Source: Apostichopus japonicus (lineage: Eukaryota; Echinodermata; Holothuroidea; Aspidochirotida; Stichopodidae). Taken from it: a stretch of DNA of 64,000 nt. Positions 24,698 to 38,100 of this stretch are shown piece after piece. Location: positions 31,316,668 to 31,380,667 of the forward strand of contig NC_092569.1 of assembly GCF_037975245.1 (NCBI RefSeq), read 5' to 3'. How positions within the stretch are numbered: position 1 is the first letter of the stretch; each line of letters begins with the position of its first letter. The notes under the pieces are model-generated. The model was not told the origin of the DNA. It worked only from the letters and a program-made list of their open reading frames with translations, and searched no databases. A program made the position numbers and the translations under genes.

Positions 24698-27600
24698 CTG
24701 GAAGGAAATTAGCGAATAATTAGGAAATGTATATTCTTGCTATATGTGAAGTTTTTATTCATGTATACACTATATCTTATTAAATAACTTTCAGTTCGTT
24801 TGCTATAATTATCAGTTGTCAGTGCTTATGTTGCTGTGTTAGTTAAAGTTTAGGCGTATGTAATATTTTGAGCTTTAATATAAGAGTTCTTTCTTTTGAG
24901 ATTTTACAAAATTTGAAGATAGTAATCAAAGTTCCAGTTATCGCCGGGGAGGTTTCACTTCTGACAACACGTCTTGGGACCTTGGTTCATATAATCGTTT
25001 TCTATCAAAATATATGTCTTTTGATCACTATTAAAAGTAATAGTTCATACCTCAAAGCTGCGACAAATATTATGTAGTGAAGCGATTTCAAGATACGAGT
25101 GAAAGCAGCATTCTTTTAAGAGCTCATTTTTGGCCAATTTACAAGTTAAAGGTTTGACTTTCTTCAACATGAAAGGGTTTTCGGATAAGAAGTGAATTTT
25201 CATCGTTTCATCGTCTCCTCTCGTGAAACGTCTTATCTTTCATCTGACGTTTTTACTTCCATTTGATACTGACAAAATAATGAGTTTTACCTATTATCTG
25301 ATTATACATTCATAAAGATAAGAACTAAGGCAGGTAATGCTCTTTGGGAAAGAAACACATACACCTCGTCTCGACTGTTCTCTCAACATAATGTTCAAAT
25401 TCTTTCATACTTTTGTTGATGTTATTTTTTTTTTGGTAATACTATTAGCATCTTAACCAATTCCATGGAAGAACATTGTATGGTCAAATGAACCTTCAAT
25501 TTCTTCTCTTTTGGAAACGTTAAAGTTATATTTAATAAAATTAATTTTATCACTTCTTTTAATTATAAAGTTAGCTGTATTTTGCAGCAGTTCTAAGGTT
25601 TCTAGGCTAGTTATGCTTTATGCTTCTTTATGCTTCTAAGATCGACAAGTCTGAATAAAAATACAAGAAATTAGACGCAGGGCTATATATGAACTTGGTT
25701 GCTACTATAGAACATGAATGTTACAATATATCACTATGCATACACGTGCTAAAGTGTAAAGCAAATATACAATGAACTTTGTTTTCGAGACTCTAAGCAC
25801 GAGGTATAGTTTATAGTTCTACATTAGTCTCTACACTTGATTTATAACATGACCTGAGTATATGTACGTGAACAAATCCTATAGTGTGATAACGACTACA
25901 GGTAGTTATGCTAGAATCAGATTACGCAATAGCTACAAGTCTGCGTATGATTGACATTTAGCACAATACATACCAGCATTTCCATTGTAGCCACCCAATG
26001 TCAGTCGGTATTTGTCTCTCTCGTTACTGATTCTGAAAGTTGAATAACGGCTCTGGTATGTAAATCCTTCCCTGTTTGTCTTTTCTATTAGAAGTTGGTA
26101 GGATTTTTGGTTTGTCAATTTGTATATTTTATCGTTGCCAATCCAATGATTTCCTGTGGGACTTCCAAACCCGTTTTTGTACTCATTCCAGCTTCGATAA
26201 AAGCTGACGGATCTACTTGTACGTCGTTGCAAAATCTACAAAGAGAATCAATTAGTTTTAGATGGCAAGTACGTAAATATCTCATTGTACTACAATAAGT
26301 AAGAGAAATTCATTGGTGAAGGTCAATAATCCGATTTATTTTAAACTGAAAGGAAGATGGATCAATTTAATTAAGTCATTGAATGATTTACTTCAAATGT
26401 TAGTGAACGAAGTCCTGTCATATAAGAAAACACAAGTTTAACATGGGAAAGATATTGCTTGTCAATGGCTAAAACTTACTGTCCATCCCCCACTAGACAT
26501 TTTACAAAAAACTTCAAACCCGGAGCTTCCAGCGGGATAAATGGTATATTTTCTGTTATTTCTTCTACCCGCTGTGTAAAGATCATAACAATCTCTCGGT
26601 CCACTGCGGGTACATGTACGACCATCACCTCCAAACCATTCGTTACAGTAACATCTACGGATACCATTCCGCGCCTTGCAGGTTGCATCTGCACTACACC
26701 TGTACCTCTCACTTGTAAGTACGTTGCTGTTGCAAGTTATTCGTGAGGAACAGTCAGCACTAATGTATGATTCACCTCCCTGGAAAGATAAATGTTAAAT
26801 GACATATACCAAAGATAGTAAATACATGTTAATTTGTTACATTTTTATCTACTTTTGATGACTCACTGGATTAACTGGATATGGTCATGAGCGTTTTAAA
26901 TAAATTTGGTTACGTTCATCGTTCTCAGTGTATCAAATGATGGGTTGCCATGATATGCAATTTGGCTAGGTCTAAATTAATTATATGCAAAGCATTTAAA
27001 ATACCCTACAAAAATCGTACTCACCCTTAATACACTTCCTTTGGCAGCAACAAAGCAGTTGTGGGTGCACGTCACTCCATCTCCTTGGTAGTTTTGATTG
27101 CAAAAACATTTACGGACACCGCTCCTCTCATCACATGTTGCGTGATCACTACACTGATAGCTCGCCTCCATGATCTGGTTGTTCCTACAAGTTGATCTTT
27201 GTGTACATCTTGAATTGACGTAAAACTCGCCTTCCTAATTTAAGAAATTTAGCGGGATAAAATAGTAATAATAAATCAATGATGGATTTGCGGTTGTAAC
27301 AGTTAAATGTACAGAATTGCAAGAATGGCTGGCCAATGCAAATTTCCTTTTCTTGCAAAGGGTATCAAATTTTAAGATAGTTTAATGAGGTCTTTGCAGT
27401 CAACTCTGATGTTGGGGGCCTAGGTATTTGCCATACTTTTTCTTTAAAAGTAGCTGCCAAATGTTGCCTTCCTGAAAAGGTTTGTTGAAACTGAAAACTC
27501 AAGTTACAATACGTTTGAAACGCACGATTTTGGTAAGATGTATCTTATAATTTTGTTTAAGGTTTATAAGGAAATGTACACCCGTAGAAGGGATACTATG

Positions 27601-30600
27601 AATCCGACTAAATATAATTCATCCTTTGACTGAAAGTTTTGCCTGGCCTGTTCGAATGAAATGGAATCAATGGAAAACCGCGATGCTCTCGCCACACGGT
27701 TATCTTTAAAAGTAATGCGATATTTGACACGTTTAAATAGTAAAAGGTTTGTCTCAAATTATATGGACAAAGAATTATGAGCAAAGCATTTAAAATGGCC
27801 TGAAAGAACTACAATGACCCTTAATACACTTCTTTTGGCATCAACGAAGCAGTTGTGGGTGCACGTCACTCCGTCCCCTTCGTAGTAGTTTTGATTGCAG
27901 TAACATTTAGAGACACCGTTCCTCTCATCACAGGTTGCGTGATCACTACACTGTTAACTCGCCTCTATAATCTGGTTGTTCCTACAAGTGATCTACGTGT
28001 ACATCTTGAATTGACGTAAAATTCGCCTTCCTAATTTAAGATATTCAGCGGATAAAAATAATCATGATGGATTTGCGGTTGTCACAGTGCAAGGTACAGG
28101 GTTTCAACGGTGGGTGGCCAATGTAAACTTCCTTTCGATTGATCTAGGTAAGGGTATGAACCTTTAGGATATGTTAATGCGGTCTTTAAACTGTTTAAAT
28201 GTTAAATGACATATACCAAAGATAGTAAATACATGTTAATTTGTTACATTTTTAACGACTTTTGATGACGCACTGGATTAACCTTAATATATGGTCATGA
28301 GCGTTTTAAATAAATTTGGTAACGTTCATCGTTCTCCGTGTATCAAATGATGGGTTTCCATGATATGCAGTTTGGCTAGATCTAAATTAATTATATGCAA
28401 AACATTTAAAATACCCTACAAGAATCGTACTCACCCTTAATACACTTCCTTTGGCAGCAACAAAGCAGTTGTGGGTGCACGTCACTCCATCTCCTTGGTA
28501 GTTTTGATTGCAAAAACATTTACGGACACCGCTCCTCTCATCACATGTTGCGTGATCACTACACTGATAGCTCGCCTCCATGATCTGGTTGTTCCTACAA
28601 GTTGATCTTTGTGTACATCTTGAATTGACGTAAAACTCGCCTTCCTAATTTAAGAAATTTAGCGGGATAAAATAGTAATAATAAATCAATGATGGATTTG
28701 CGGTTGTAACAGTTAAATGTACAGAATTGCAAGAATGGCTGGCCAATGCAAATTTCCTTTTCTTGCAAAGGGTATCAAATTTTAAGATAGTTTAATGAGG
28801 TCTTTGCAGTCAACTCTGATGTTGGGGGCCTAGGTATTTGCCATACTTTTTCTTTAAAAGTAGCTGCCAAATGTTGCCTTCCTGAAAAGGTTTGTTGAAA
28901 CTGAAAACTCAAGTTACAATACGTTTGAAACGCATGATTTTGGTAAGATGTATCTAATAATTTTGTTTAAGGTTTATAAGGGAATGCACACCAGTAGAAA
29001 GGAATACTATGAATCCGACTAAACATAATTCATTCTTTGACTGACAGTTTTGCCTGGCCTGTTCGAATGAAATGGAATCAATGGATAACTGCGATGTTCT
29101 CGCCACACGGTTATCTGTAAAAGTAATGCGATACTTGACACGTTTAAATAGTAAAAGGCTTGTCCCAAATTATATGGACAAAGAATTATGAGCAAAGCAT
29201 TTAAAATGGCCTGAAAGAACTACAATGACCCTTTATACACTTCTTTTGGCATCAACGAAGCAGTTGTGGGTGCACGTCACTCCGTCCCCTTCGTAGTAGT
29301 TTTGATTGCAGTAACATTTAGAGACACCGTTCCTCTCATCACAGGTTGCGTGATCACTACACTGTTAACTCGCCTCTATAATCTGGTTGTTCCTTCAGGT
29401 TGATCTACGTGTACATCTTGAAATGACGTAAAATTCGCCTTCCTAATTTAAGATATTCAGCGGGTAAACATAATCATGATGGATTTGCGGTTGTCACAGT
29501 GAAAGGTACAGGGTTTCAACGGTGGGTGGCCAATATAAACTTCCTTTCGATTGATCTAGGTAAGGGTATGAGCCTTTAGGAAATGTTAATATGGTCTTTA
29601 AAGTCAATTCGGATGAAGCAGGCCCACGGATTCACCATAAAAAAAAGATAGCTATCAAACAATTAATGAAGAGGAAAGCATTTAAAATGACCCGAAAGAG
29701 CCGTACTGACCCTTAATACACCTCCTTTGTCAGCAACGAAGCAGTTGCATTGGTTCAGAGGGATGCATTGTTCTTGATGTCTCAGATAATCCTCGACACA
29801 AACGCATTGCTCTGTTTCTGTGCGAGATGTAGGCGAGATGCATGTGTCAGGGTCATCGCAAGTCCTCTCACAGGTCTCATTGCTAAATATCTCATTAGCC
29901 GGACACCATCCGGCGATTATTCCTAGAGTAAAGGGAATAATAAAATGTAAATAATATGAACCTGATAGAGAAACGAAGAATATGACGTGAGAAAGAACAG
30001 GTTTGTCATTCTGCCTTCTCATGTCATTCTTATCTGAAGGTTAAAGGAAAAAACACACATTCAGAAACAGTTTGAATATTTACAGAACAATTTATATTTT
30101 ATGTTAATGTTAATATTTATTCAACATTACGAGATGATACTCCGTAATCTGTTGCAAAACTGGTCTAAAACCATATAGTCATAGCTTACTCCTGTTTCCG
30201 AGTTTCCGCGGAGTTACTATACTACTTTTTGACAACAATGATTATTAATTACAACGTTGGTTGTTTTGATCAAACTGGGAGACGGACCTGTTAAAGTGTG
30301 AACATTCTGTTGTACACATGTTTGATACGATTCTTTGTTCAGAACCAAGTTTAGTGTTGAGTACGAAGCAGTAATGTAGAAAGTGCGTAATTACAATTCA
30401 GCTAATGGAGGCCATTTCGAAATCTAGTATAGATAATAATGAAATATTAATATTTCAACATATCATATATATCATATCATGTTGTAACCGCTACTATATG
30501 TATTGTAGCACCGTTGTACTCGCTGGTATACTCTATGTATACTCGTACTATATGTATTGCAGCAGTTTATTCAAGCTAAGAACAATTTTGACATGTCAAT

Positions 30601-33600
30601 TTTACTTCCAAATGATCAATTCGATATCAGAATAAACCTTTCAGTTTATGCACGTTTACTTTCGACATTTAATAAACAAATACGAGTTATTTTGGCTTTA
30701 TGTTTAATAAGAATGTAAAAGACACTTACCATCTGATATTTCGAATGTACCTAAACTAGATATATGATAATCCCCCCATTCATCTGAGATACGAAACTCG
30801 TCGTATGTTACATAGTAAGTTTCTCCAGCAACGTTCTCAAAATCCATTCGCAGTTGGTACAGCTTTTGATTTGTTAAGAAGGCAATTTTCTCATTTCCAA
30901 TCCAAAACTCACTCCCTAGAAAGCCAAAGCCATTTCTGAAATCTTTCCAACTTCTGTTGAAATTGACGGAATCTGATCTTCGGCGCTGTAATACCTACGA
31001 CGAATACCAAAGAAGTTAAGCGTTAACTAGGACGTTATTAAATATTAATTATTCGTTCCCTACCGCAATGTGATTTGTTGCCAACATTTCTAACAGAAAA
31101 TAGAAATTATATATATAACTTCAATTTGTAGTGTAGGCTAAAGGTTTACAGTTTTTCTTGGAAGATGAACTACACTGGACTTAATTTCAAAATGTATAAA
31201 AATAATTGATTCAAATTTTGCTTCAATAAAAAGATTCAAGTTGAAAAAATTGAAAAATTGAAGTAAATTTGTTCAAAACTGGTTAAAGTTGAACAGGGGA
31301 CATCAAGTTATCAACTATGGCATACCGTCCATCCACCAGTATCAAGATCATTATAACAGTAAGCCTCAAACGGTTCCGAGTAGCCATCTGGTTTAATAAG
31401 GTACACTCCAGATGTATTGTGGGTAGAAGAACATGCATTCGATACTTCTCTGCAATCTCTCGGATACTCAGGTTGTTGAAAAACAAAGTATGTAAAACCT
31501 GGATGAAAGGTAAAACAAAGTAAACATTTTAACGCGATTGAAAAATCATTTCAGTTAACGAAAATAGCATTCTGAGCCAATTGTAATAAACATGGCTTTG
31601 TTACTATGAGAGTTAAGATAATAGATTAGCCTTTATGCCAATTATTACTCAACTACCGTATAGAGGAAGATATCGCGACTAATATTAAATTTAATAAGGT
31701 AATCGTGGTTGGATTCTCAGATGTAACATTTTTGAAACAATTACGTTAACATAAAATTCAAAGACCATTTGAATCAAATGTTTTCGTAGTTATCAGTAGT
31801 TAAAGACTAATGAAAACAGTCAAATTACATTTAACGTACATGAAAAAATATCGATGTAGCACGTTGGACATGTAAAGATCAAAAATATACGACTCAGAGG
31901 AAATCAATTTCATAATAGATGTTCGGAAATGGTGACATGATTGAAAAAAAAAAAAACGTTTAGAGTGACCACTAAAGAACCAACATTTCCAGCCATTCAA
32001 GTTGGTCAACTGAGGTGTTAACATTTATAATACATAAGTGATATAGCTCACTGAGGTTACTTCTTATCATAAGGTCAATCATATAACATAACAACTACAC
32101 CTACCTGAAGATCTTCTGTCGGCACCGACGATTCCCTGTGTAATAAAATACTTTTAATGAATACATTACAAGACATACAGATTGATGCAGTCAACATTAA
32201 GCAGGATCAGATTAAATGTATAAAAACAGTTCGAGGGAAAGAAAGAACAATTCGCAAACTGGTTCAAAACATGTGAGGTTAAAACAAGTTAAGTCGATAT
32301 AAACTTTGGTAAATTCTCCAGATCACCACTTGTATTGATGTTTTATCTTTGTCTACATTCCATAGCTGATTTACAGGTCAATGATCACTTACAGGATACA
32401 ACTCTCTTCCTGGAAGCTTTAGATTAATGGCATTTTTCCGGTGTAACAGCTATCCTGGTACATGATACGTAAGTTCACGTAAAGAACAAAGGCAATAGCT
32501 GACTGCTTCCTTAGACGGCTTTGTTGCTTAATGCAGACAGATGTTCTTTGTTCAAGTTATATTTTGACGTAAGAAGATTACAGACAAATGTTGTAACGCA
32601 TTTGTGTTTATCAGTCCTTAATAACACTTAGGGATCATTTAAATCGTCCTAGCTGTTCTAAGATTACCGTGTCTTGATACTTACCGTGCACAACGAAACT
32701 CTAAGATTTGAAAGGGTCATTTTACTTATAAGGTAAGTTCATGCGTTTATCAGAACGAAAACGAAAACATATTCTTTGATTGTCTATTTTCGTGTGCGTT
32801 TTTGTCGCTTCTGTTACTGTTACTTGTCATTTAGCCTTTGAAGAAGATCATGCTAGGATCGAATCCTCAAGCCAGCTTACTTTTACACATTGTCTAATTT
32901 CTGTAGACACTTATTTACTTCCATCAGCCGGCTATACTAACAACTAAGTGTAGCCAAAATCAGCAAGTGCTTCGTGTTTGAAATATTTCGTAAACCAATC
33001 GGCAACAAAATGTGATACGCAAACTTGATTTTCAAAATACAATCTTTTCATCAGTCATTGATGTTTTCACAAACGGCATCCATGATACTATTTGCAGCTT
33101 CTGCAATGTACACAATTTTTGGAATGATTTAGAAGAGGGGTTTCCATGTGTTAAAACATTTATTCTCAGCGGAGGACTGATAGGCTACTATTGTAGGTAT
33201 AAACATATATTCACATACGTTAAGTTACTATCCTGAATATAAAATTGTATAATACATCAGCCAGACTGGTGACATTTTCTTTAATGCGCGACAAAGACTG
33301 ATGAGTTTTTAACGGTAAATGTCCATGACTGGTCTGTTTGGATCGGTTAATATTTTTCAGAACTTGCGTCATGCTTGTTTGACCAGCTGTTCGGCATATT
33401 GGCCACTTGCTATTAATCGAAACTGGCTTTTTGTGGGGAAAAAAAGTTAAATGTTAGTTTGCCGTTATCTTCAATGAGGCTAACTTTTACCGATACTGAT
33501 ATGCCGCCGATATTGCAAATATCAATAAACACTTAAAGAGTTAAACTTTATATTACAACTTTCTTCCGGGAAGACTTAAATTGTTGAAATTGTCCCGGTT

Positions 33601-35110
33601 TTACAGCTACTCTGGCACATGATATGTAAGCTAACGTGAAAGAACAAAGGCAAACATGAACAAAATGAACTCTAAGTGAAAGGTTGTATTTACTTGTAAG
33701 GTAAGTTTTTAGCCATAGACTTTTATATCTTACTAATTAGAAGCCTGAAGCATGAAGCGGATTGTAAGGATCAGTATTTAATTTTAAGCTATAAGGTGTG
33801 ACGTAGTGAGATCACAGCAACCAATAAGTTGAAGAGAATTTTTGTCTTAATGGTTTTGTCAATTTCTTTAAAAATCCACATCATTAAAAGTAAACCTATA
33901 ATACAATACACCAGTCCTTTATGAAATAGAAAATTTAAGATATCCTTGTTGAACGTTAATTCTAGAAAGCTACGTGATATAGAGGGAAATAGATATCTGC
34001 ACACTGGTCATCTTGTCAATGTAGCCTTAAAACGTTCTACGGTTTACAGAAGAATATGATCCTTTGATACAAGGATATCAAACCACTTTTACCTTAAATC
34101 ATGAAAATAAAATCAATAGAATCGAAATAATTACACAATGTAATTTGCTGTTGCCAACAAGGTAAAATACACAACATGGTATCATTTCTACAAAGATAAT
34201 AACGCGGTCAAAGGCGATTGTTTTGGGATGTAGCCAAAGTTTTGTATCGTCGATAATGCTTTAAGGAAGCAATGACTTACACTTTATGAGACGTTACTGT
34301 TCTATTTGTATAAACCATTGTAGTTTATTATCACCGTAAGTTGAGTGACACAAGTCGTATTTTTCTTGAATACATTACTCGTTCGAACGATAGCCACAAA
34401 ATATCAAATGGAGGAATTTAATTAGATATCTTTAAACATATCAGTAAACCGAAAGTTTTTCAAGCGAATTATAACCATACATGAGTAGAGTTATGACAAT
34501 GCTTTCTAGTTTTTGCAACGTGTTAGAAAAGAGACATTTAAATACAGTGTAATAGATTTGATATTGTTTAATTTGTAAACGTTTATCATGTATGGGTTTT
34601 CTTAAATATAGGGAGACTTTCCTTTTCTACACTGAATTATGTTATCTGTTACTTTAAAACGACAAACGAAACGTTAAGTTTTGTACTACATCGACCAGCC
34701 ACATGGTATCATGAAAGGAAGGTGCAAGTCGGTGGGAGGGAGGGATGGAGAACAGTGAATAGGGAGAGTGTGGGTGGGGATCGGTGACTACTCCCACCAC
34801 ATACATGCTATAGTTAGAGTACATTTTCAGTGGTCCCATTATAGGAAATCTGGCCATTCATGAGAATATCTTCGCGAAGGTTTTATATTTAATTCCGGTA
34901 TTCAAATTGAGACTATTAAACGTTACCTAGTTTGTCAAATACAATGAACTTTACATGATCGTCACGACTTTATGGAGTATCTTATGTGAAAATCAATGTA
35001 AATTACGGTATTTGTGATTAGATAATTTACAAATAAATTAGAGAAAAACTTTTCTTTCTTTGAAGTATTTCCAGATTTTACGTATCACCTAATAGTTTTT
35101 TTCACAATTG

Positions 35111-35197
<87 letters not shown>

Positions 35198-38100
35198 ACA
35201 AAAAATATTTAATTGCTTTACACAATGACCTAACCTGTAATAATCCATATATAGACAAAATCATCACACTGGATTGTCATTAAAATGTTGGTGAATTGGA
35301 TCATGTCAAAAGTAAGATTTTCAATAAAAATTTAATATACGTTTTGTTGAAAATATTTTTATTTATACTCTGTGTTGTTTTTTTTTGCTTCTATAGATTT
35401 ATCCGAATTTAAAGTAAAAAAAAGACCAAAAAAAAAACTAAAGACAAAACAATAAAACATGCATTAAGGTATTCCTAATCAACATACCATTGTAATGAAA
35501 CTTGAAAAGCATAATTATTTAAAGGCAAGCAACCAGAATGAGCATCAGGTTAAGTTCTGCTCTAAGTTATTCCGCTAGTTATATGACCTTTATTTTTATT
35601 TATATATTAATGATAGGATAAAATAGAGGATTTACCTTTTGCTTTTCTTCCAGAATATAGCTTATATTAAAAACTGCAATGTAACAAACTGATTTAATGC
35701 ATGAGAACATACAATTCTTCAGTGAAATTGATTTATTTGATGAGGCATTTAAGAATTTTGGAAAAATTCTTTGCGTGACTAGTTGTCTGGACTCAAAGAC
35801 TAAAGAAACATCTTACTACGATTTTATTTTGAGTATTATTTTATGCAAATAACTATTATTTTCCCTCAGATTTCACATCGGTCACAATTACAAAAATAAT
35901 GATTATTTTACATTATTCGAATGACTCGAAGAGGTAGTTCAGATGTTACCAAAATGGCAATTTATAAGATCTTATAAAACAACTTATACGTCTAAGTAAC
36001 GTCTATGGCATTGGAAAGCGACTTTCAATCTTTTAAATCTTCTAGTTTATACAACTCAAAGATCATGTTCGTAAAAAAACAGTATCATTTTTAAACAGTT
36101 AAACAAGTCTCACACATTCGACAAACAACACTTTATAGGTGTTTCATTCTAACTCACGAGAATTAAAACAGAAATTTCAAAAAGTGCAATGTTCATGAAA
36201 GGGAGTTAAACATAAATTTATTTTGTTGTTTTTTTTTGCATTAATTACTTGAGAGAAATATTAGCATATTTTGGGATGTGCACATTTTTTGTACTTTTTA
36301 TTTTTAGGTAAGGATATATCAAAATATCTCAACTAACTCCATTCACTACTAAAATCTCATTTACTTTCTTTCAAGTTTCCCCTTATCTTGGTATCGTTAT
36401 AGGACATTAAGTCTGAGTATAGAGGAGTTACCTCTAGTTAAGTGTTACTATACTTCTCGTTTTGACATTTTCATAGAGGAAATAACTTTGATCTCTACTT
36501 ATGATATCAATCGTATTGAACTGTCACTTAGAAAGGCATGCGATAGGAGACATTCTTTACAACTTTATCATTTTAAATAAAATAAATGAAAATGTCTTAC
36601 ATTTTCTCTGCTCTTATATCCATGATCTATAAAAACTGCGGTTAAAACAATTGTTGTTATCAAGTTAACTAAGCCGAGTATCGTTATTATAATTACTAGT
36701 TAGTTTTAATTTAAATTAATGTTATTCAACCTTGTTTCCTTGAAAATGTACATGTCCAAATTAGTGATCTTTATGTTTACGTTTTTTTCAAAATGCATTT
36801 CAAAATATCTTAATGCCTTGTTGCAGACTGTTTTTCCAACATTGCTACATAAATAATGATAAATTTTAAAGTGATATCGATGAGCATGTGAAGGAAGTAA
36901 ACATTTAGGTGCTCCCTGAGAAAATTTAAAGCTGCAAATTTCGCATTTGGATGATAGTTTGCAGAAATATTATCAAGTTTAAAACTGAGCATTGTTTCAA
37001 GTTTGATAAAATTGAATCGGACCTACCACCCTTTGAATTATATATCTTATTTAAAGGATATACCTTATCATTATAGTTTTGTTTACAGTAGTTACCCAAC
37101 TGTTGACTATTTGTATTTGAAGTAAATTTAAGCATCTTTCTGATTGGATTATGATATAGAAATATTTTGTTGTTAGATTAGTCAACGCAGATGTTGCTTT
37201 GATGGATTCATAATGATAACTTCGACGAATACAAGCACTAACGAGCCTGTTTGGAAATCATATCAAAATAACAGAGCTGACAAAGGAAGTTGCCGTTAAA
37301 CAAATGGGAATCAAGTTATTCGTTGTATTATAAACAAAAAACATTAGAAACACATAACCATACAAAAATTAGCGACTGTCGCTCTGTATCGATAGGGAAT
37401 CCCATGTCTGGATATTTAACAAGAGGATACATTTTCACTTATGAATCTAGAAATAACTGGATTTTATAGTTTAGCTTGTAGTTATCGCTGAAATGATTGA
37501 ATTTCAAAGTGTTAGTTATTGTGCTTGTAGCCAAAATTATGGAACATGAATTTATAAACTTGATTAATCTACTTGTTGATTAAGTTCAATAATTTTCAAT
37601 AATTGATGAAATGAAGGAGTTTTGTAACGTGTTGATATGTACCTCAGAAAGGTGGGCTTGGCTATTAGAGGGTAACCTTGTGCACTGATGTGCTGTAAAG
37701 GATATGTGGAGAGCAATATACTCATAGTTTGAAAAGAGATTACTTTTTCCTGGCCATATCACGCAACTTGATTGACTTTTATTAGTTGGTGTGTAACAAA
37801 ATTCGTTTAAGATTTATATATGAATGAGCTCTCTTTCTTAGTATTTTACATGTGAGCAAATATGAGAGAATAATTTATTTAGGCATAGAAAAAACAATTG
37901 ATCTAATTTAGTTTTTTTTTTCCAGTATGTGTGGTTCAATTAAAGACGTGTTGTTATATGTCGAAACACTGTTGTTCTTTCGCAAGGTTAAAAATTCTAA
38001 GTATTTTAAATTGAAGGCCTTTAAAACTGAACTTCATCAGGTACTTTTATCGATGTTTTCCTATTTAATGGAAAAAGTTTTTACTTCAGTTTGTCACATC

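Larger units (their letters stand above)
26795..28170. repeat. 1.4-kb tandem duplication in gene B, proximal unit
   Basis: It contains EGF exon 27025-27234 and decayed exon 27819-28030. It matches 28204-29580 at very high identity, with an offset of 1410 bp at the EGF exon. Confidence 0.85.
28204..29580. repeat. 1.4-kb tandem duplication in gene B, distal unit
   Basis: It contains EGF exon 28435-28644 and decayed exon 29230-29442. Introns differ from the proximal unit at scattered bases while the EGF exon is identical by eye. Confidence 0.85.

Noticed and set aside
26459-26746. Plus-strand Thr/Ser-rich frame
   Set aside because: Shadow of gene B exon 8 on the minus strand.
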